In this document: one piece after another, positions 43,687 through 53,217 of the stretch | How positions within the stretch are numbered: the first letter of the stretch is position 1 | How the letters are laid out: every line of letters begins with the position of its first letter | From: Acidobacteriota bacterium | Lineage (GTDB): Bacteria; Acidobacteriota; Aminicenantia; Aminicenantales; Saccharicenantaceae | DNA length: 64,000 nt | NCBI GenBank assembly: GCA_033549365.1 | Contig: JAWSUF010000002.1 | Span: 62,001-126,000, forward strand | Reading direction: 5' to 3' | Program-made: the position numbers and the translations under genes | The notes under the pieces: model-generated | What the model was told of the DNA's origin: nothing | Database searches by the model: none | What the model saw: the letters and a program-made list of their open reading frames with translations, nothing else

Positions 43687-45113
43687 CATCATTCCGCGAC
43701 AAGGTTCAGGCTCTGACCGCCCGGGTCGAAGCCAACAACACCTGGCGTCAGTCCGAATGCATCAACCTCATCCCCTCCGAATGCACGCCGTCCCTTCTGG
43801 TCAAGATGTGCGAAATTTCCGATCCTTCCGGACGCTATGCCGAGCACCGGACGATGAAAGGCGAGGAAGTTTATTTCTACCAGGGGATCGATTTCATCCG
43901 TGACGTCGAGGTCGAAGCCCGGGCCGAACTGGAACGATTCTTCGGCTGCACGGACGTCGAACTCCGTCCGATTTCGGGGCAGATGGCCAACGAGGTCGTG
44001 TTCAAGGGCATGGTCAAGTTCGTCAACCGGAAAAAGCCCGAGGGCACCCCGTCGCGCCGGATGCTCCGGGTCATGAACAACGACCTCGGCAAGGGCGGCC
44101 ATTTGAGCTCCCAGCCCATGGGCGCCCTGTTCAATTTCGTTGAGGAAGACCCGGCCACGGGCCGCGAAAACGTCGTCAATTTCCCCGTCCTCGCCGACAA
44201 TCCCTACAAGACCGACACCGGACGCCTGGCCGAATTGCTCGACGCCCAGAAGCCCGAACTCATCATTTTCGGAAAAAGCATGTTCATCCACCGCGAGCCC
44301 GTCCGCTTCGTCGCCGACATCGTCCGCGACTGGAAGGTCCGGCCCGTCATCATGTTCGACATGGCCCACGTCCTCGGCCTCTACGGCGTCTTCCAGGAAC
44401 CGTTCGCCGAAGGCGCGGACGTCGTCACGGGATCCACCCACAAGACCTTCTTCGGACCGCAGCGCGGGCTTGTGGCCGGAAACTTCCCGTCCGGAAGTCC
44501 GCTTCGTCCCCTCTGGCTGGACATCAAGGGCCGGGCTTTCCCCGGCTCGACCAGCAACCACCATCTGGGCACGCTGCTCGGTCTGCTGGTTTCCGCCTAC
44601 GAGATGAACGCCTTCAAGACCGAATTTCAGTCCCAGGTGCGGGCCAACGCCCAGGCTCTGGCCCGGGCCCTCAAAGCCCACGGCGTTCCCGTCGAAGGGG
44701 ACGAATCGGAAGGCTTCACGGAAACCCACCAGGTTCTGATCCGGGTCAAGTCGTTCGGGCCGGGCATGGACATCGCCCGCCGCCTGGAAGACAACAACAT
44801 TCTGACGAACTACCAGGCCCTGCCCGACGATCCGACGTTCCTCGAATCGAGCGGCATCCGCATGGGCGTCCAGGAGATGACCCGGTTCGGATTGAAGGAA
44901 AAGGACTGCGACGTCCTGGCCGGCCTGATCGCCGACGTCGTCGTCCGCAACGCCCCCGCGAAAGACGCCGTCAAGGCCTTCCGCGGCCGTTTCCTCGAGA
45001 TGGGTTACTGCCTGCCGTCCGCCGAGGCGGTTCCCCTGGCCGCCCGAATTCTCGGCAGCGCATTTCCGCGTCCGGGGTTTGCCGAAGCCCTGGCCGTCGC
45101 GCTTCGGGCCTAG
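43683..45113 (+). CDS. glyA: Serine hydroxymethyltransferase-like PLP enzyme
   Basis: A 476-residue PLP enzyme with SHMT signatures: LIPSECTPS at the start (glutamate of the active site), GRYAEHR, and the PLP lysine in GSTHKTFFGPQRG. SHMT converts serine and tetrahydrofolate to glycine and methylene-THF, which suits its place before purD. It is a little longer than GlyA of E. coli (417) and divergent, so a related aldolase function remains possible. Confidence 0.9.
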   Translation: MTSFRDKVQALTARVEANNTWRQSECINLIPSECTPSLLVKMCEISDPSGRYAEHRTMKGEEVYFYQGIDFIRDVEVEARAELERFFGCTDVELRPISGQMANEVVFKGMVKFVNRKKPEGTPSRRMLRVMNNDLGKGGHLSSQPMGALFNFVEEDPATGRENVVNFPVLADNPYKTDTGRLAELLDAQKPELIIFGKSMFIHREPVRFVADIVRDWKVRPVIMFDMAHVLGLYGVFQEPFAEGADVVTGSTHKTFFGPQRGLVAGNFPSGSPLRPLWLDIKGRAFPGSTSNHHLGTLLGLLVSAYEMNAFKTEFQSQVRANAQALARALKAHGVPVEGDESEGFTETHQVLIRVKSFGPGMDIARRLEDNNILTNYQALPDDPTFLESSGIRMGVQEMTRFGLKEKDCDVLAGLIADVVVRNAPAKDAVKAFRGRFLEMGYCLPSAEAVPLAARILGSAFPRPGFAEALAVALRA

Positions 45114-45189
45114 ACCCCCCGGCCCGGAGGGTCCGGCGCGGAGCCGGCGATGACCCGGGGATGAGAGTGAAAAACGGAGGAGGTCTTTC

Positions 45190-46485
45190 ATGAGAGTGTT
45201 AGTCGTCGGTTCGGGCGGGCGCGAACATGCCCTGGCCTGGAAAATCGCCCGGAGTTCCCGGGTTGACAAGCTCTATTGCGCTCCGGGAAACCCCGGGACC
45301 ATGAAGGTCGCCGACAACATCCCCCTCGCCGACACGAACATCGAGGCTCTAGCCGAATTCGCATCCTCCAAGCGGGTCCATCTCACGGTCGTCGGCCCGG
45401 AGTCGCCTCTCGTCCTGGGCATTGTCGACGAATTCGAAAACCGCGGGCTGCGCATTTTCGGCGCATCCAAGAATGCGGCCGAGCTCGAGGGCAGCAAGGT
45501 TTTCGCCAAGCTGTTCATGGCCCGCCACCGCATCCCCACGGCCGATTTCCTGATTGCCGACTCTTTCGAGAAAGCCGCCAAATTCCTGGAATCCGGAGAG
45601 ATCAAGCCGCCGCTCGTCATCAAGGCCGACGGCCTCGCGGCCGGAAAAGGGGCCGTCGTCTGCATGGACAAGAAAACGGCCATGGACACGGCCCGGGCCA
45701 TGCTCGTCGACGGCGCATACGGGGCGGCCGGACAGCGGGTGGTCATCGAGGATTTTTTAGCCGGCCGGGAGGTCTCGTTCATCGTCGTCTGCGACGGCAC
45801 CCGCATCGTGCCCCTGGTCACGACCATGGACCACAAAACCGTATTCGACGGCGACCGGGGACCGAACACGGGCGGCATGGGGGCGATCTCGCCGTCGCCG
45901 CACATGACCGAAACGGAATACAACCAGATCATGGACCGGATCATCTTCCCCACCGTCATGCGCATGAGGGAGGAAGGCCGCAAGATCAAGGGCGTCCTTT
46001 ACGCCGGCGTGATGCTCACGACCGACGGGCCCAAAGTCCTCGAATTCAACTGCCGTTTCGGTGATCCTGAAACCCAGGCCCAGATGATTCGGCTGGAAAG
46101 CGACATCCTCGACCTTCTGGAAGGGACGGTGGAGGAGAATCTCCTGGAGCGGGATGTCCGCTGGAGCCGCCGGCCTTCGGCCTGCGTCGTCGCCGCCTCG
46201 GGGGGCTATCCCCTGAACTTCGAAAAAGGCAAGGTGATTTCCGGTCTGGACGAGGCCGAGGCCATGACGGGGATCACGGTTTTTCACGCCGGAACGAGTT
46301 TCGACGAAGAGGTCTATTATACGCACGGCGGCCGGGTTTTGAGCGTCTGCGCCTCGGAGCCGACCATGGCCAAAACGATGACCCGGATCTACGAGGCCCT
46401 GGAGAAGATCCGTTTCGACGATATGCACTACCGCCGGGACATCGGCCGGTCCGGCGGTTCCCCAAAACAGGAGAATGTATCATGA
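45190..46485 (+). CDS. purD: Phosphoribosylamine-glycine ligase PurD
   Basis: A 431-residue ATP-grasp enzyme, MRVLVVGSGGREHALAWKIARS at the start, GPEAPLV-like VGPESPLVLGI, and GGMGAISPSPHMTE. It makes GAR from 5-phosphoribosylamine and glycine in purine synthesis. GGAGG lies before the ATG. It overlaps purE by 4 bases. Confidence 0.98.
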   Translation: MRVLVVGSGGREHALAWKIARSSRVDKLYCAPGNPGTMKVADNIPLADTNIEALAEFASSKRVHLTVVGPESPLVLGIVDEFENRGLRIFGASKNAAELEGSKVFAKLFMARHRIPTADFLIADSFEKAAKFLESGEIKPPLVIKADGLAAGKGAVVCMDKKTAMDTARAMLVDGAYGAAGQRVVIEDFLAGREVSFIVVCDGTRIVPLVTTMDHKTVFDGDRGPNTGGMGAISPSPHMTETEYNQIMDRIIFPTVMRMREEGRKIKGVLYAGVMLTTDGPKVLEFNCRFGDPETQAQMIRLESDILDLLEGTVEENLLERDVRWSRRPSACVVAASGGYPLNFEKGKVISGLDEAEAMTGITVFHAGTSFDEEVYYTHGGRVLSVCASEPTMAKTMTRIYEALEKIRFDDMHYRRDIGRSGGSPKQENVS

Positions 46486-46973
46486 GTGTCGCCGTTTTCA
46501 TGGGCAGCGATTCCGACTTCGAGATGCTCCGGGACGGTCTGGGCATCCTGAAGGAATTCGGTGTGCCCTTCATCGTCGAGGTGACCTCGGCCCACCGCAC
46601 CCCGGAACGCACGATCCGCCTCATCCGCGAGGCCGAAGACTCGGGTGTCGAGGTTTTCATCGCGGCGGCCGGGAAAGCCGCCCATCTGGCCGGAGTTGTG
46701 GCCGCTCACACCGTCCGCCCGGTGATCGGCGTTCCCGTGGAAAGCACCGCCCTGGCCGGGATGGACGCCCTGTTTTCGACCGTCCAGATGCCGAAAGGCA
46801 TTCCCGTGGCCACCATGGCCCTGGGAAAAGCCGGCGGCTCGAACGCCGCGCTTCTGGCCGTCCAGATTCTGGCCGTCAAGGATCCGGCCCTGCGCCGGAA
46901 ACTCGAAGAGTCGCGCCGCCGCATGGCCGAGGACGTCGAGGCGAGTTCGCGGAGGCTCCGGGACAAACTGTGA
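46482..46973 (+). CDS. purE: N5-carboxyaminoimidazole ribonucleotide mutase PurE
   Basis: A 163-residue PurE: GSDSDFEMLRDG at the start and SAHRTPERT at 40-48, typical of class I PurE. It rearranges N5-CAIR to CAIR. A purK partner is not nearby. The stop overlaps the mtaB start (GTGA). Confidence 0.97.
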   Translation: MSVAVFMGSDSDFEMLRDGLGILKEFGVPFIVEVTSAHRTPERTIRLIREAEDSGVEVFIAAAGKAAHLAGVVAAHTVRPVIGVPVESTALAGMDALFSTVQMPKGIPVATMALGKAGGSNAALLAVQILAVKDPALRRKLEESRRRMAEDVEASSRRLRDKL

Positions 46974-48184
46974 CCGTTTTCTCCGTCCGGAATTTCGGCT
47001 GCCGCGTCAATCGCGCCGAGGCCTTTTCCTGGTCGGAGAAACTCCAGGACGGAGGGTTCGTCGAGATCGACGACTGGACCCGGAGCGATCTCATCCTGGT
47101 CAATACCTGCACCCTGACCGGCCGGGCCGATCGCGATGTGCGGCGGTTCGTCCGGCGGGCCGGCCGGGACAACCCCGAGGCCCGGATCGTCGTTACGGGT
47201 TGTCTGGCCGAACGGGTGCCCGAGACCTTCAACGACGTGCCCCAGGTCTGGATGGTCCTTCCGAACGGCGCCAAGGAGGAGCTGGCCGACAAAATCCTGG
47301 CTGAATTCCCCAACCCGGTGCCCGCGGCCGTTCCCCGCGTGCGGCGCGGCCGGGCGGTTTTGAAAGTCCAGGACGGCTGCGACAGCCGGTGCGCCTACTG
47401 CATCATTCCGTCCGTCCGGGGACCGGGCCGGAGCCTTCCGCTGAGCGACGTCCTGACCTCCGCTGCCGATCTGGCCGGCCGGGGATACCGCGAAGTTGTC
47501 CTGGCCGGGATTCACCTGGCCTCCTACGGGTGCGACTTCGATCCGCCGAGTTCGCTCGTCCGGCTGGCCGAAGAGACGGCCCGAATCCCGGGAGTGGCCC
47601 GCGTCCGCCTGAGCTCGCTCGATCCCCGCGCTCTCAACGACGACGATATCCGCCGGCTGGCCGATCATCCGCGGATCTGTCCCCACTTTCACCTCTCGCT
47701 CCAACACGCCTCAGACGCCGTTTTGGAGCGGATGAACCGCGGCCGGATGTCCTCACGACAGGCTGAAATTCTGGATTTGCTCCGCCGGCTCCTGCCCGAC
47801 GCCGCCCTGGGCGCGGATTTTCTGGTCGGATTTCCGGGAGAGACCGACGAAGAGTTCGAGGCGCTTTATACCTTCGCCTCCGCATCGTCCCTTTCGTATT
47901 TCCATGTCTTCGCCTTTTCGCCGCGAACGGGGACTCCGGCGGCTGCGATGAGCGGGCCTGTTTCCGATGCCGTCAAGACTGAGCGGGCCGCCCGGCTCCG
48001 CCGCCTCTCCGGGGAAAAAAGCCGAGTCTTTCGGGAGAGGTTTGGAGGCTGCGTCCGGCCCGGGGTCGTTGTCGGCCGCCGGTCCGGCGGGGCCGCCGTC
48101 CTGACGGACAATTTCATCGAGGTCGAAGTCCCCTCATGTTCGGCCGCGCTGGGGGATATGGTCGATATCCGTGTGACCCAATGA
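46970..48184 (+). CDS. mtaB: tRNA (t6A37) methylthiotransferase MtaB-like
   Basis: A 404-residue methylthiotransferase starting at GTG (VTVFSVRNFGCRVN). UPF0004 domain cysteines are C11, VNTCTLTGRADRD and VVTGCLAER; the radical-SAM CxxxCxxC is CDSRCAYC; a TRAM domain ends it (ALGDMVDIRVTQ). The NFGCRVNRAE start is that of MtaB rather than MiaB. It adds a methylthio group to t6A at tRNA position 37. It overlaps mutL by 4 bases. Confidence 0.93.
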   Translation: MTVFSVRNFGCRVNRAEAFSWSEKLQDGGFVEIDDWTRSDLILVNTCTLTGRADRDVRRFVRRAGRDNPEARIVVTGCLAERVPETFNDVPQVWMVLPNGAKEELADKILAEFPNPVPAAVPRVRRGRAVLKVQDGCDSRCAYCIIPSVRGPGRSLPLSDVLTSAADLAGRGYREVVLAGIHLASYGCDFDPPSSLVRLAEETARIPGVARVRLSSLDPRALNDDDIRRLADHPRICPHFHLSLQHASDAVLERMNRGRMSSRQAEILDLLRRLLPDAALGADFLVGFPGETDEEFEALYTFASASSLSYFHVFAFSPRTGTPAAAMSGPVSDAVKTERAARLRRLSGEKSRVFRERFGGCVRPGVVVGRRSGGAAVLTDNFIEVEVPSCSAALGDMVDIRVTQ

Positions 48185-49896
48185 GCCGGATCCGCACCCT
48201 TCCGCCCGACCTGGCCAGCAAGATCGCCGCCGGAGAGGTCATCGAACGCCCGGTTTCCGTGGTCAAGGAGCTTGTGGAAAACGCGCTCGATGCCGGAGCG
48301 ACGGAAGTCCGTGTCGATCTTGTCCATGGGGGAAAATCCCTCATCCGGGTTCAGGACGACGGCTGGGGCATGGATCCGGAAGATGCCGCCCTGTGTTTCC
48401 GACGGCACTCAACGAGCAAGATCTTCGCCGAGGCCGATCTCGAGCGCATCTCCACCCTGGGTTTTCGCGGCGAAGCCCTGGCCAGCATCTCCGCGGTCTC
48501 CCGCATCGTTCTCCGGACAAACAGCGGCGGTCCCCGCGGCACGATGGTCGAGCGCGAGGGCGACAAACTTGTTTCGATTTCGGACACGGCCTTCCCCCGG
48601 GGGACGAGCGTCGAGGTCCGGGACCTGTTCTTCAACCTCCCGGCCCGCCGCAAATTTCTCCGGTCGGATCGCGCCGAGATCGGACTGGCCGCCCGGGTCA
48701 TGACTCAGGCCGCCCTTTCCCGTCCGGGAACGCGCTTCGTCCTGACCCACGGCGATCGCGAAATCCTGAACCTGCCGCCTGTCGAGACGCTCCGGGAGCG
48801 CGTCTATCAGCTTTTCGGCGGGGAGTCCCTTGAAGGCCTCATGGAGGTCGACTATACCGAAGACGGAGCCCGGGTGACGGGTTTCGTGTCCAAGCCTCTG
48901 GCCGGACGCCCCGGCCGGCCCATGCAGCATCTCTTCATCAACGGTCGCCCGGTCAAGGATCGCATCCTGCAGGCCGCCCTGAGTCAGGCCTACCGGGACA
49001 TCCTGGAAAAGGACCGGTCACCCGAGGCCGTTCTCTTTCTCGAGCTTCCCCCCGAAGCTCTGGACGTCAATGTCCATCCGGCCAAGGCCGAAATCCGCTT
49101 TCTCGATTCCCAGCCGGTTTTCCGGATGATCCTCCGGGCCGTCGAAAAGGCCGTCATCCGGGAGACGTCCGTCAAAGACGTCCCCGTGCTCATCGAGCGC
49201 AAGACGAAGCCCGAACGGATGACGTCCGATGACGCCTCACCGCCGCTTCCCGGTTTCGGCCCGGACTCCGCGGGCGGATTCGTGGCTGAAGGATTCGCCG
49301 GGACCTGGGGCGCCCCGCCGTCGCGACCCGGACCCCGCGTTCTGGGTCAATATCTCGGCCTTTACATTGTGGCTGCGGACGAAGAGGGGCTTCTGATCAT
49401 CGACCAGCACAACGCCCACGAAAGGGTTCTCTTCGAAAAATTCCGTGAGGCTGAAGTCCGGGCGGGCTGGCCGGTCAAAGCTCTTCTTTCACCGGTTCTT
49501 CTGGAGCTTTCGCCGGAGCAGGCCCAAGCTTTCGAGGACGTCCGGGACGATCTGGCCACGCTCGGATTCCGCGCCGAAGACATGGGCGGGAGATCCGTCG
49601 CCCTCAGGGACATTCCCGAAATCCTGTCTCCCGCCCGATCCGCGGAGGCCTTTCTCGCTCTTCTTGACGAGGCCGGTCCGGAAAAAGCCGAAGACAGGCG
49701 GGAACGTCTGCTGGCCGGGCTGGCCTGCCGGGCCGCGGTCAAGGCCGGAGAAACCCTGACCCCCGAAAAAACGGCCTATCTCGTCGAGGAGCTTTTCAAG
49801 ACGGATCAGCCGCTTCTCTGCCCCCACGGACGCCCCATCGTCCTCCGGATCGAGCGTTCCCGCATCGACCGCGGCATGGGCCGCCCGCCGCGTTGA
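48181..49896 (+). CDS. mutL: DNA mismatch repair protein MutL
   Basis: A 571-residue MutL. N-terminal GHKL ATPase motifs ELVENALDAGA, DDGWGM and GFRGEALASI are intact. The C-terminal endonuclease motif DQHNAHERVLFEKF has the spacing of DQHA(X)2E(X)4E with N in place of A; ACRAAVKAG and LCPHGRPIVLRI complete the nuclease-type zinc motifs. It is therefore probably a nicking MutL, as expected in bacteria lacking MutH. Confidence 0.96.
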   Translation: MSRIRTLPPDLASKIAAGEVIERPVSVVKELVENALDAGATEVRVDLVHGGKSLIRVQDDGWGMDPEDAALCFRRHSTSKIFAEADLERISTLGFRGEALASISAVSRIVLRTNSGGPRGTMVEREGDKLVSISDTAFPRGTSVEVRDLFFNLPARRKFLRSDRAEIGLAARVMTQAALSRPGTRFVLTHGDREILNLPPVETLRERVYQLFGGESLEGLMEVDYTEDGARVTGFVSKPLAGRPGRPMQHLFINGRPVKDRILQAALSQAYRDILEKDRSPEAVLFLELPPEALDVNVHPAKAEIRFLDSQPVFRMILRAVEKAVIRETSVKDVPVLIERKTKPERMTSDDASPPLPGFGPDSAGGFVAEGFAGTWGAPPSRPGPRVLGQYLGLYIVAADEEGLLIIDQHNAHERVLFEKFREAEVRAGWPVKALLSPVLLELSPEQAQAFEDVRDDLATLGFRAEDMGGRSVALRDIPEILSPARSAEAFLALLDEAGPEKAEDRRERLLAGLACRAAVKAGETLTPEKTAYLVEELFKTDQPLLCPHGRPIVLRIERSRIDRGMGRPPR

Positions 49897-50016
49897 CAGC
49901 GCGCGAGACTGTCTGTTAAGATGAACGGGCTTTCCGGCGGGGGCGGACGCCGCGGGGCTTGAGCCTCGCGCGAGAAAGGGAGGCCGGGAGTTCGGATCCA
50001 TGGACCCTAACATGAT

Positions 50017-50091
50017 CGGGGAGTGGCGCAGCCCGGTTAGCGCGCCTGCCTTGGGAGCAGGAGGTCGGCGGTTCAAATCCGCTCTCCCCGA
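50017..50091 (+). tRNA. tRNA-Pro(TGG)
   Basis: Acceptor stem CGGGGAG pairs with CTCCCCG; anticodon stem CCTGC/GCAGG encloses loop CTTGGGA, anticodon TGG. T arm is GGCGGTTCAAATCCGCT. CCA is not encoded. Discriminator A50091. Confidence 0.97.
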
Positions 50092-50116
50092 GTCCCCCCG
50101 GAAAACCGCAACCGAC

Positions 50117-50193
50117 GCGCCTGTAGCTCAGTCGGATAGAGCAGCTGCCTTCTAAGCAGCGGGTCGGGAGTTCGAATCTCTCCAGGCGCGCCA
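50117..50193 (+). tRNA. tRNA-Arg(TCT)
   Basis: Acceptor stem GCGCCTG pairs with CAGGCGC; anticodon stem GCTGC/GCAGC encloses loop CTTCTAA, anticodon TCT. T loop TTCGAAT. The CCA end is encoded (50191-50193), unlike the preceding tRNA. Confidence 0.97.
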
Positions 50194-50357
50194 TGCCTTC
50201 CCGTTGCCTAACCTTTTGGGGTGAGGCAAAAATTGTTAATATCACCCCTCCAATGACCCCGCTTGGGTATTGACTCCCGCCGGAAATCAGTCAAAAATGT
50301 GCCGAACAGGAAAATCCATTCTTTGAACGCCTGGATGAAATCTTTTAAGGAAACGTT

Positions 50358-52082
50358 ATGGCTTCCAACCTGAGTGAAATCCTTCTGCGCGAAAAAGTTG
50401 TCACGGCCGATCAACTGAAACTAGCCGCCGATCACCAGAGAAAGAACGGCCTGTCCGCGGCCTCGGCCATGGTCCACTTGGGCTTCATCAGCGAACAGGA
50501 ACTGGCCGAAGTCCTCAGCAAGCATCTCGGTTATCCCCACATCGATCTGGAGCAGTTCGAGGTTTATCCCGAAGTCGTCAGTCTCCTTTCGGCGGATGTG
50601 GCCAAGAAATACATGGTCATGCCCATCCACCAGATCCGATCCTTCCTGACCCTGGCCATGATGGACCCGACCGACCTCGAAGTCGTCGAGGACATCCGCT
50701 TCCGGACCGGGCTCAGCATCCAGCCCGTGATCGCCTCGGAATCGGCCATCGCCGCCGCCATCGGCCGGTACTACGGAACGACGGACGCCCTCCGGGTCAA
50801 GAAGATCCTCGAGGACATCGAGCTGGCCGACGAGACGCGCATCAACATCGTCGACGAGAGGGATGAGGATTACGATGTCGCCGAGCTCGAACAGTCGAGC
50901 GAGGAAGCCCCGATCATCACCCTGGTCAACCAGACCTTCATCGACGCCATCAAGCGGGGGGCGAGCGACGTCCACTTCGAACCCTACGAGCAGGAGTTCC
51001 GCATCCGCTACAGGATCGACGGCGACCTCTACGAGACGGTCAATCTGCCGATGAAGTTCAAAAACCCGGTCCTCTCCCGGGTCAAGATCCTGTCGAACAT
51101 GGACATCGCCGAGAAGCGGCTGCCCCAGGACGGCCGGATCAAGATGAGGGTCAAGCTCGAGGGCGGCAAGAGGAAGGAAGTCGACATGCGGGTCTCCTCC
51201 CTGCCGACCATGTTCGGAGAGAAGATCGTCGCCCGTATTCTGGACAAGGAGATGCTCAAGCTCGACCTGACCCAGCTCGGCTTCGAACAGGAATCCTATG
51301 AGGCCTTCGACAAATCCATCCACCGGCCCTGGGGCATCATCCTGGTCAGCGGACCGACGGGAAGCGGCAAGACCAACACCCTCTATTCGGCCGTCTCCAA
51401 CCTCAACACCATCGACACCAACATCATGACCGCCGAAGACCCGGTCGAATTCTATCTTCCCGGCATCAACCAGGTCCAGATCAAGGAGGAGATCGGGCTG
51501 ACGTTTGCCGGCGTCCTGAGGTCGTTCCTGCGGCAGGACCCCGACATCATGCTGGTCGGCGAAATGCGGGACCACGAGACCGTGGACATCGCCATCAAGG
51601 CCGCCCTGACCGGCCACCTCGTGCTGTCCACCGTCCACACCAACGACGCGCCCAGCACCATCCTCCGCCTTATCAACATGGACGTCGAGCCCTTCCTCAT
51701 CGCCGACTCCCTCGTCCTCGTCGTCGCCCAGCGGCTGGTCCGCAAGATCTGCAGGAAATGCGCCGAGCCGGACAAGGTCCCCGACGTCGCCCTCCTGGAC
51801 GTCGGTTTCAAGGAGGAGGACATCAAGGATCTCGAACTCCTGAAACCCAAGGGCTGCGACTATTGCAACAGGACCGGATACAAGGGCCGGACCGGGCTGT
51901 TCGAGGTCATGACCGTGACCGAGGAAATCCGCGAACTCATCCTTTCCCGAGCCCAGTCCCGCGAGATCAAGAAAAAAGCCATTGAACAGGGCATGCTGAC
52001 CCTCCGGCAGAGCGGTCTGGCCAAAATCAAGGAAGGAATCACCACCATCGAGGAAGTCGTCCGGGAAAGCGTCCGGGACTAG
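50358..52082 (+). CDS. pilB: Type IV pilus assembly ATPase PilB
   Basis: A 574-residue ATPase. An N-terminal MshEN/GSPII_E domain (to about 160) precedes the motor; Walker A GPTGSGKT is at about 332-339, the Asp box and Walker B DPDIMLVGEMRDHET and the His box follow. A tetracysteine zinc finger (CRKC at about 463, CDYC at about 500) is typical of PilB and GspE. It powers pilus extension. It starts a pilB-pilT-pilC-pilS-pilR operon. Confidence 0.96.
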   Translation: MASNLSEILLREKVVTADQLKLAADHQRKNGLSAASAMVHLGFISEQELAEVLSKHLGYPHIDLEQFEVYPEVVSLLSADVAKKYMVMPIHQIRSFLTLAMMDPTDLEVVEDIRFRTGLSIQPVIASESAIAAAIGRYYGTTDALRVKKILEDIELADETRINIVDERDEDYDVAELEQSSEEAPIITLVNQTFIDAIKRGASDVHFEPYEQEFRIRYRIDGDLYETVNLPMKFKNPVLSRVKILSNMDIAEKRLPQDGRIKMRVKLEGGKRKEVDMRVSSLPTMFGEKIVARILDKEMLKLDLTQLGFEQESYEAFDKSIHRPWGIILVSGPTGSGKTNTLYSAVSNLNTIDTNIMTAEDPVEFYLPGINQVQIKEEIGLTFAGVLRSFLRQDPDIMLVGEMRDHETVDIAIKAALTGHLVLSTVHTNDAPSTILRLINMDVEPFLIADSLVLVVAQRLVRKICRKCAEPDKVPDVALLDVGFKEEDIKDLELLKPKGCDYCNRTGYKGRTGLFEVMTVTEEIRELILSRAQSREIKKKAIEQGMLTLRQSGLAKIKEGITTIEEVVRESVRD

Positions 52083-52092
52083 AAGGAGAGCC

Positions 52093-53214
52093 ATGGCCAA
52101 AACGATGTATGAGCTGCTGAAAATAGCCGTTGAGCACGATGCCAGCGACCTTCATATCACGACCTACATCCCGCCGCGGATGCGCATCCACGGGCGGCTG
52201 AAAAACATCGACCATTCGCCTCTCACGGCGACCGAAACCAAGGACCTCGTCTACAGCATCCTCTCGGACAAACAGAAGCGGCTGTTCGAGGAGAGGTTCG
52301 AAATCGACTTCTCCTTCGGCATCAAGGACATGGGCCGGTTCCGGGCCAACGTGTTTATGCAGAAGGGCGCCGTGGCCGCCGCCTTCCGCCGCTTTCTGCC
52401 CACCATGTGGAGCTTCAGCCAGCTCGGCATTCCCCACCGCATCGCCCAGCTCTGTTACCTGCCGCGGGGGCTGGTCCTGGTCACCGGTCCGACCGGCTGC
52501 GGCAAATCGACCACCCTGGCCTGCATGATGGAGCATATTAACTCCGAGCGGGACGTCCATATCGTGACCATCGAGGATCCGATCGAATACTATCTGGAGC
52601 CCCGGAAAGCCATCGTCAACCAGCGCGAACTCCACGTCGACACCCAGTCCTACGCCAACGCCCTGCGTTCGGTCCTGCGCGAAGACCCCGACGTCGTCCT
52701 GGTCGGCGAGATGCGAGACCTGGAGACCGTCGAGGCCACCCTCCGCGTCGCCGAGACAGGCCACCTGACATTCTCGACCCTCCACACGAACTCCGCCGTG
52801 GAGTCCATATCGCGCATCATCGACATCTTCCCCTCGCAATACCAGTCCCAGGTCCGGATCATGCTGTCCATGAGCCTCGAGGCCGTCATCACCCAGGCCC
52901 TCCTGCCGCGACCCGACGGCAAGGGGCGGGTTCTGGCCATGGAGATCCTCATCCCCAACACCGCCGTCCGGAACCTCATCCGGGAAAACAAGATCCACCA
53001 GGTCTATTCGGCCATGCAGATGGGCCAGGAAAAATTCGGCATGCAGACCTTCAACCAGTCCCTGGCCCAGCTCTATTTCAAGCGCCAGATCACGCTGGAA
53101 ACAGCCATGGCCGTCACGTCGTTCCCCGAGGAACTGACCGACATCATTCAGAGGCGCGAGGCGGATCCGACCTCCCAGGCCGCGGCCCGCCGATCCTCCG
53201 ACCAGAAGAGGTAA
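52093..53214 (+). CDS. pilT: Type IV pilus retraction ATPase PilT
   Basis: A 373-residue ATPase with Walker A GPTGCGKS at about 131, REDPDVVLVGEMRDLETVEATLRVAETGHLTFSTLHTN and the AIRNLIRENK-like C-terminal motif (AVRNLIRENKIHQV) of PilT. It drives retraction of the pilus for twitching. It follows pilB after 10 bases and precedes pilC by 3 bases. Confidence 0.96.
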   Translation: MAKTMYELLKIAVEHDASDLHITTYIPPRMRIHGRLKNIDHSPLTATETKDLVYSILSDKQKRLFEERFEIDFSFGIKDMGRFRANVFMQKGAVAAAFRRFLPTMWSFSQLGIPHRIAQLCYLPRGLVLVTGPTGCGKSTTLACMMEHINSERDVHIVTIEDPIEYYLEPRKAIVNQRELHVDTQSYANALRSVLREDPDVVLVGEMRDLETVEATLRVAETGHLTFSTLHTNSAVESISRIIDIFPSQYQSQVRIMLSMSLEAVITQALLPRPDGKGRVLAMEILIPNTAVRNLIRENKIHQVYSAMQMGQEKFGMQTFNQSLAQLYFKRQITLETAMAVTSFPEELTDIIQRREADPTSQAAARRSSDQKR

Positions 53215-53217
53215 AAC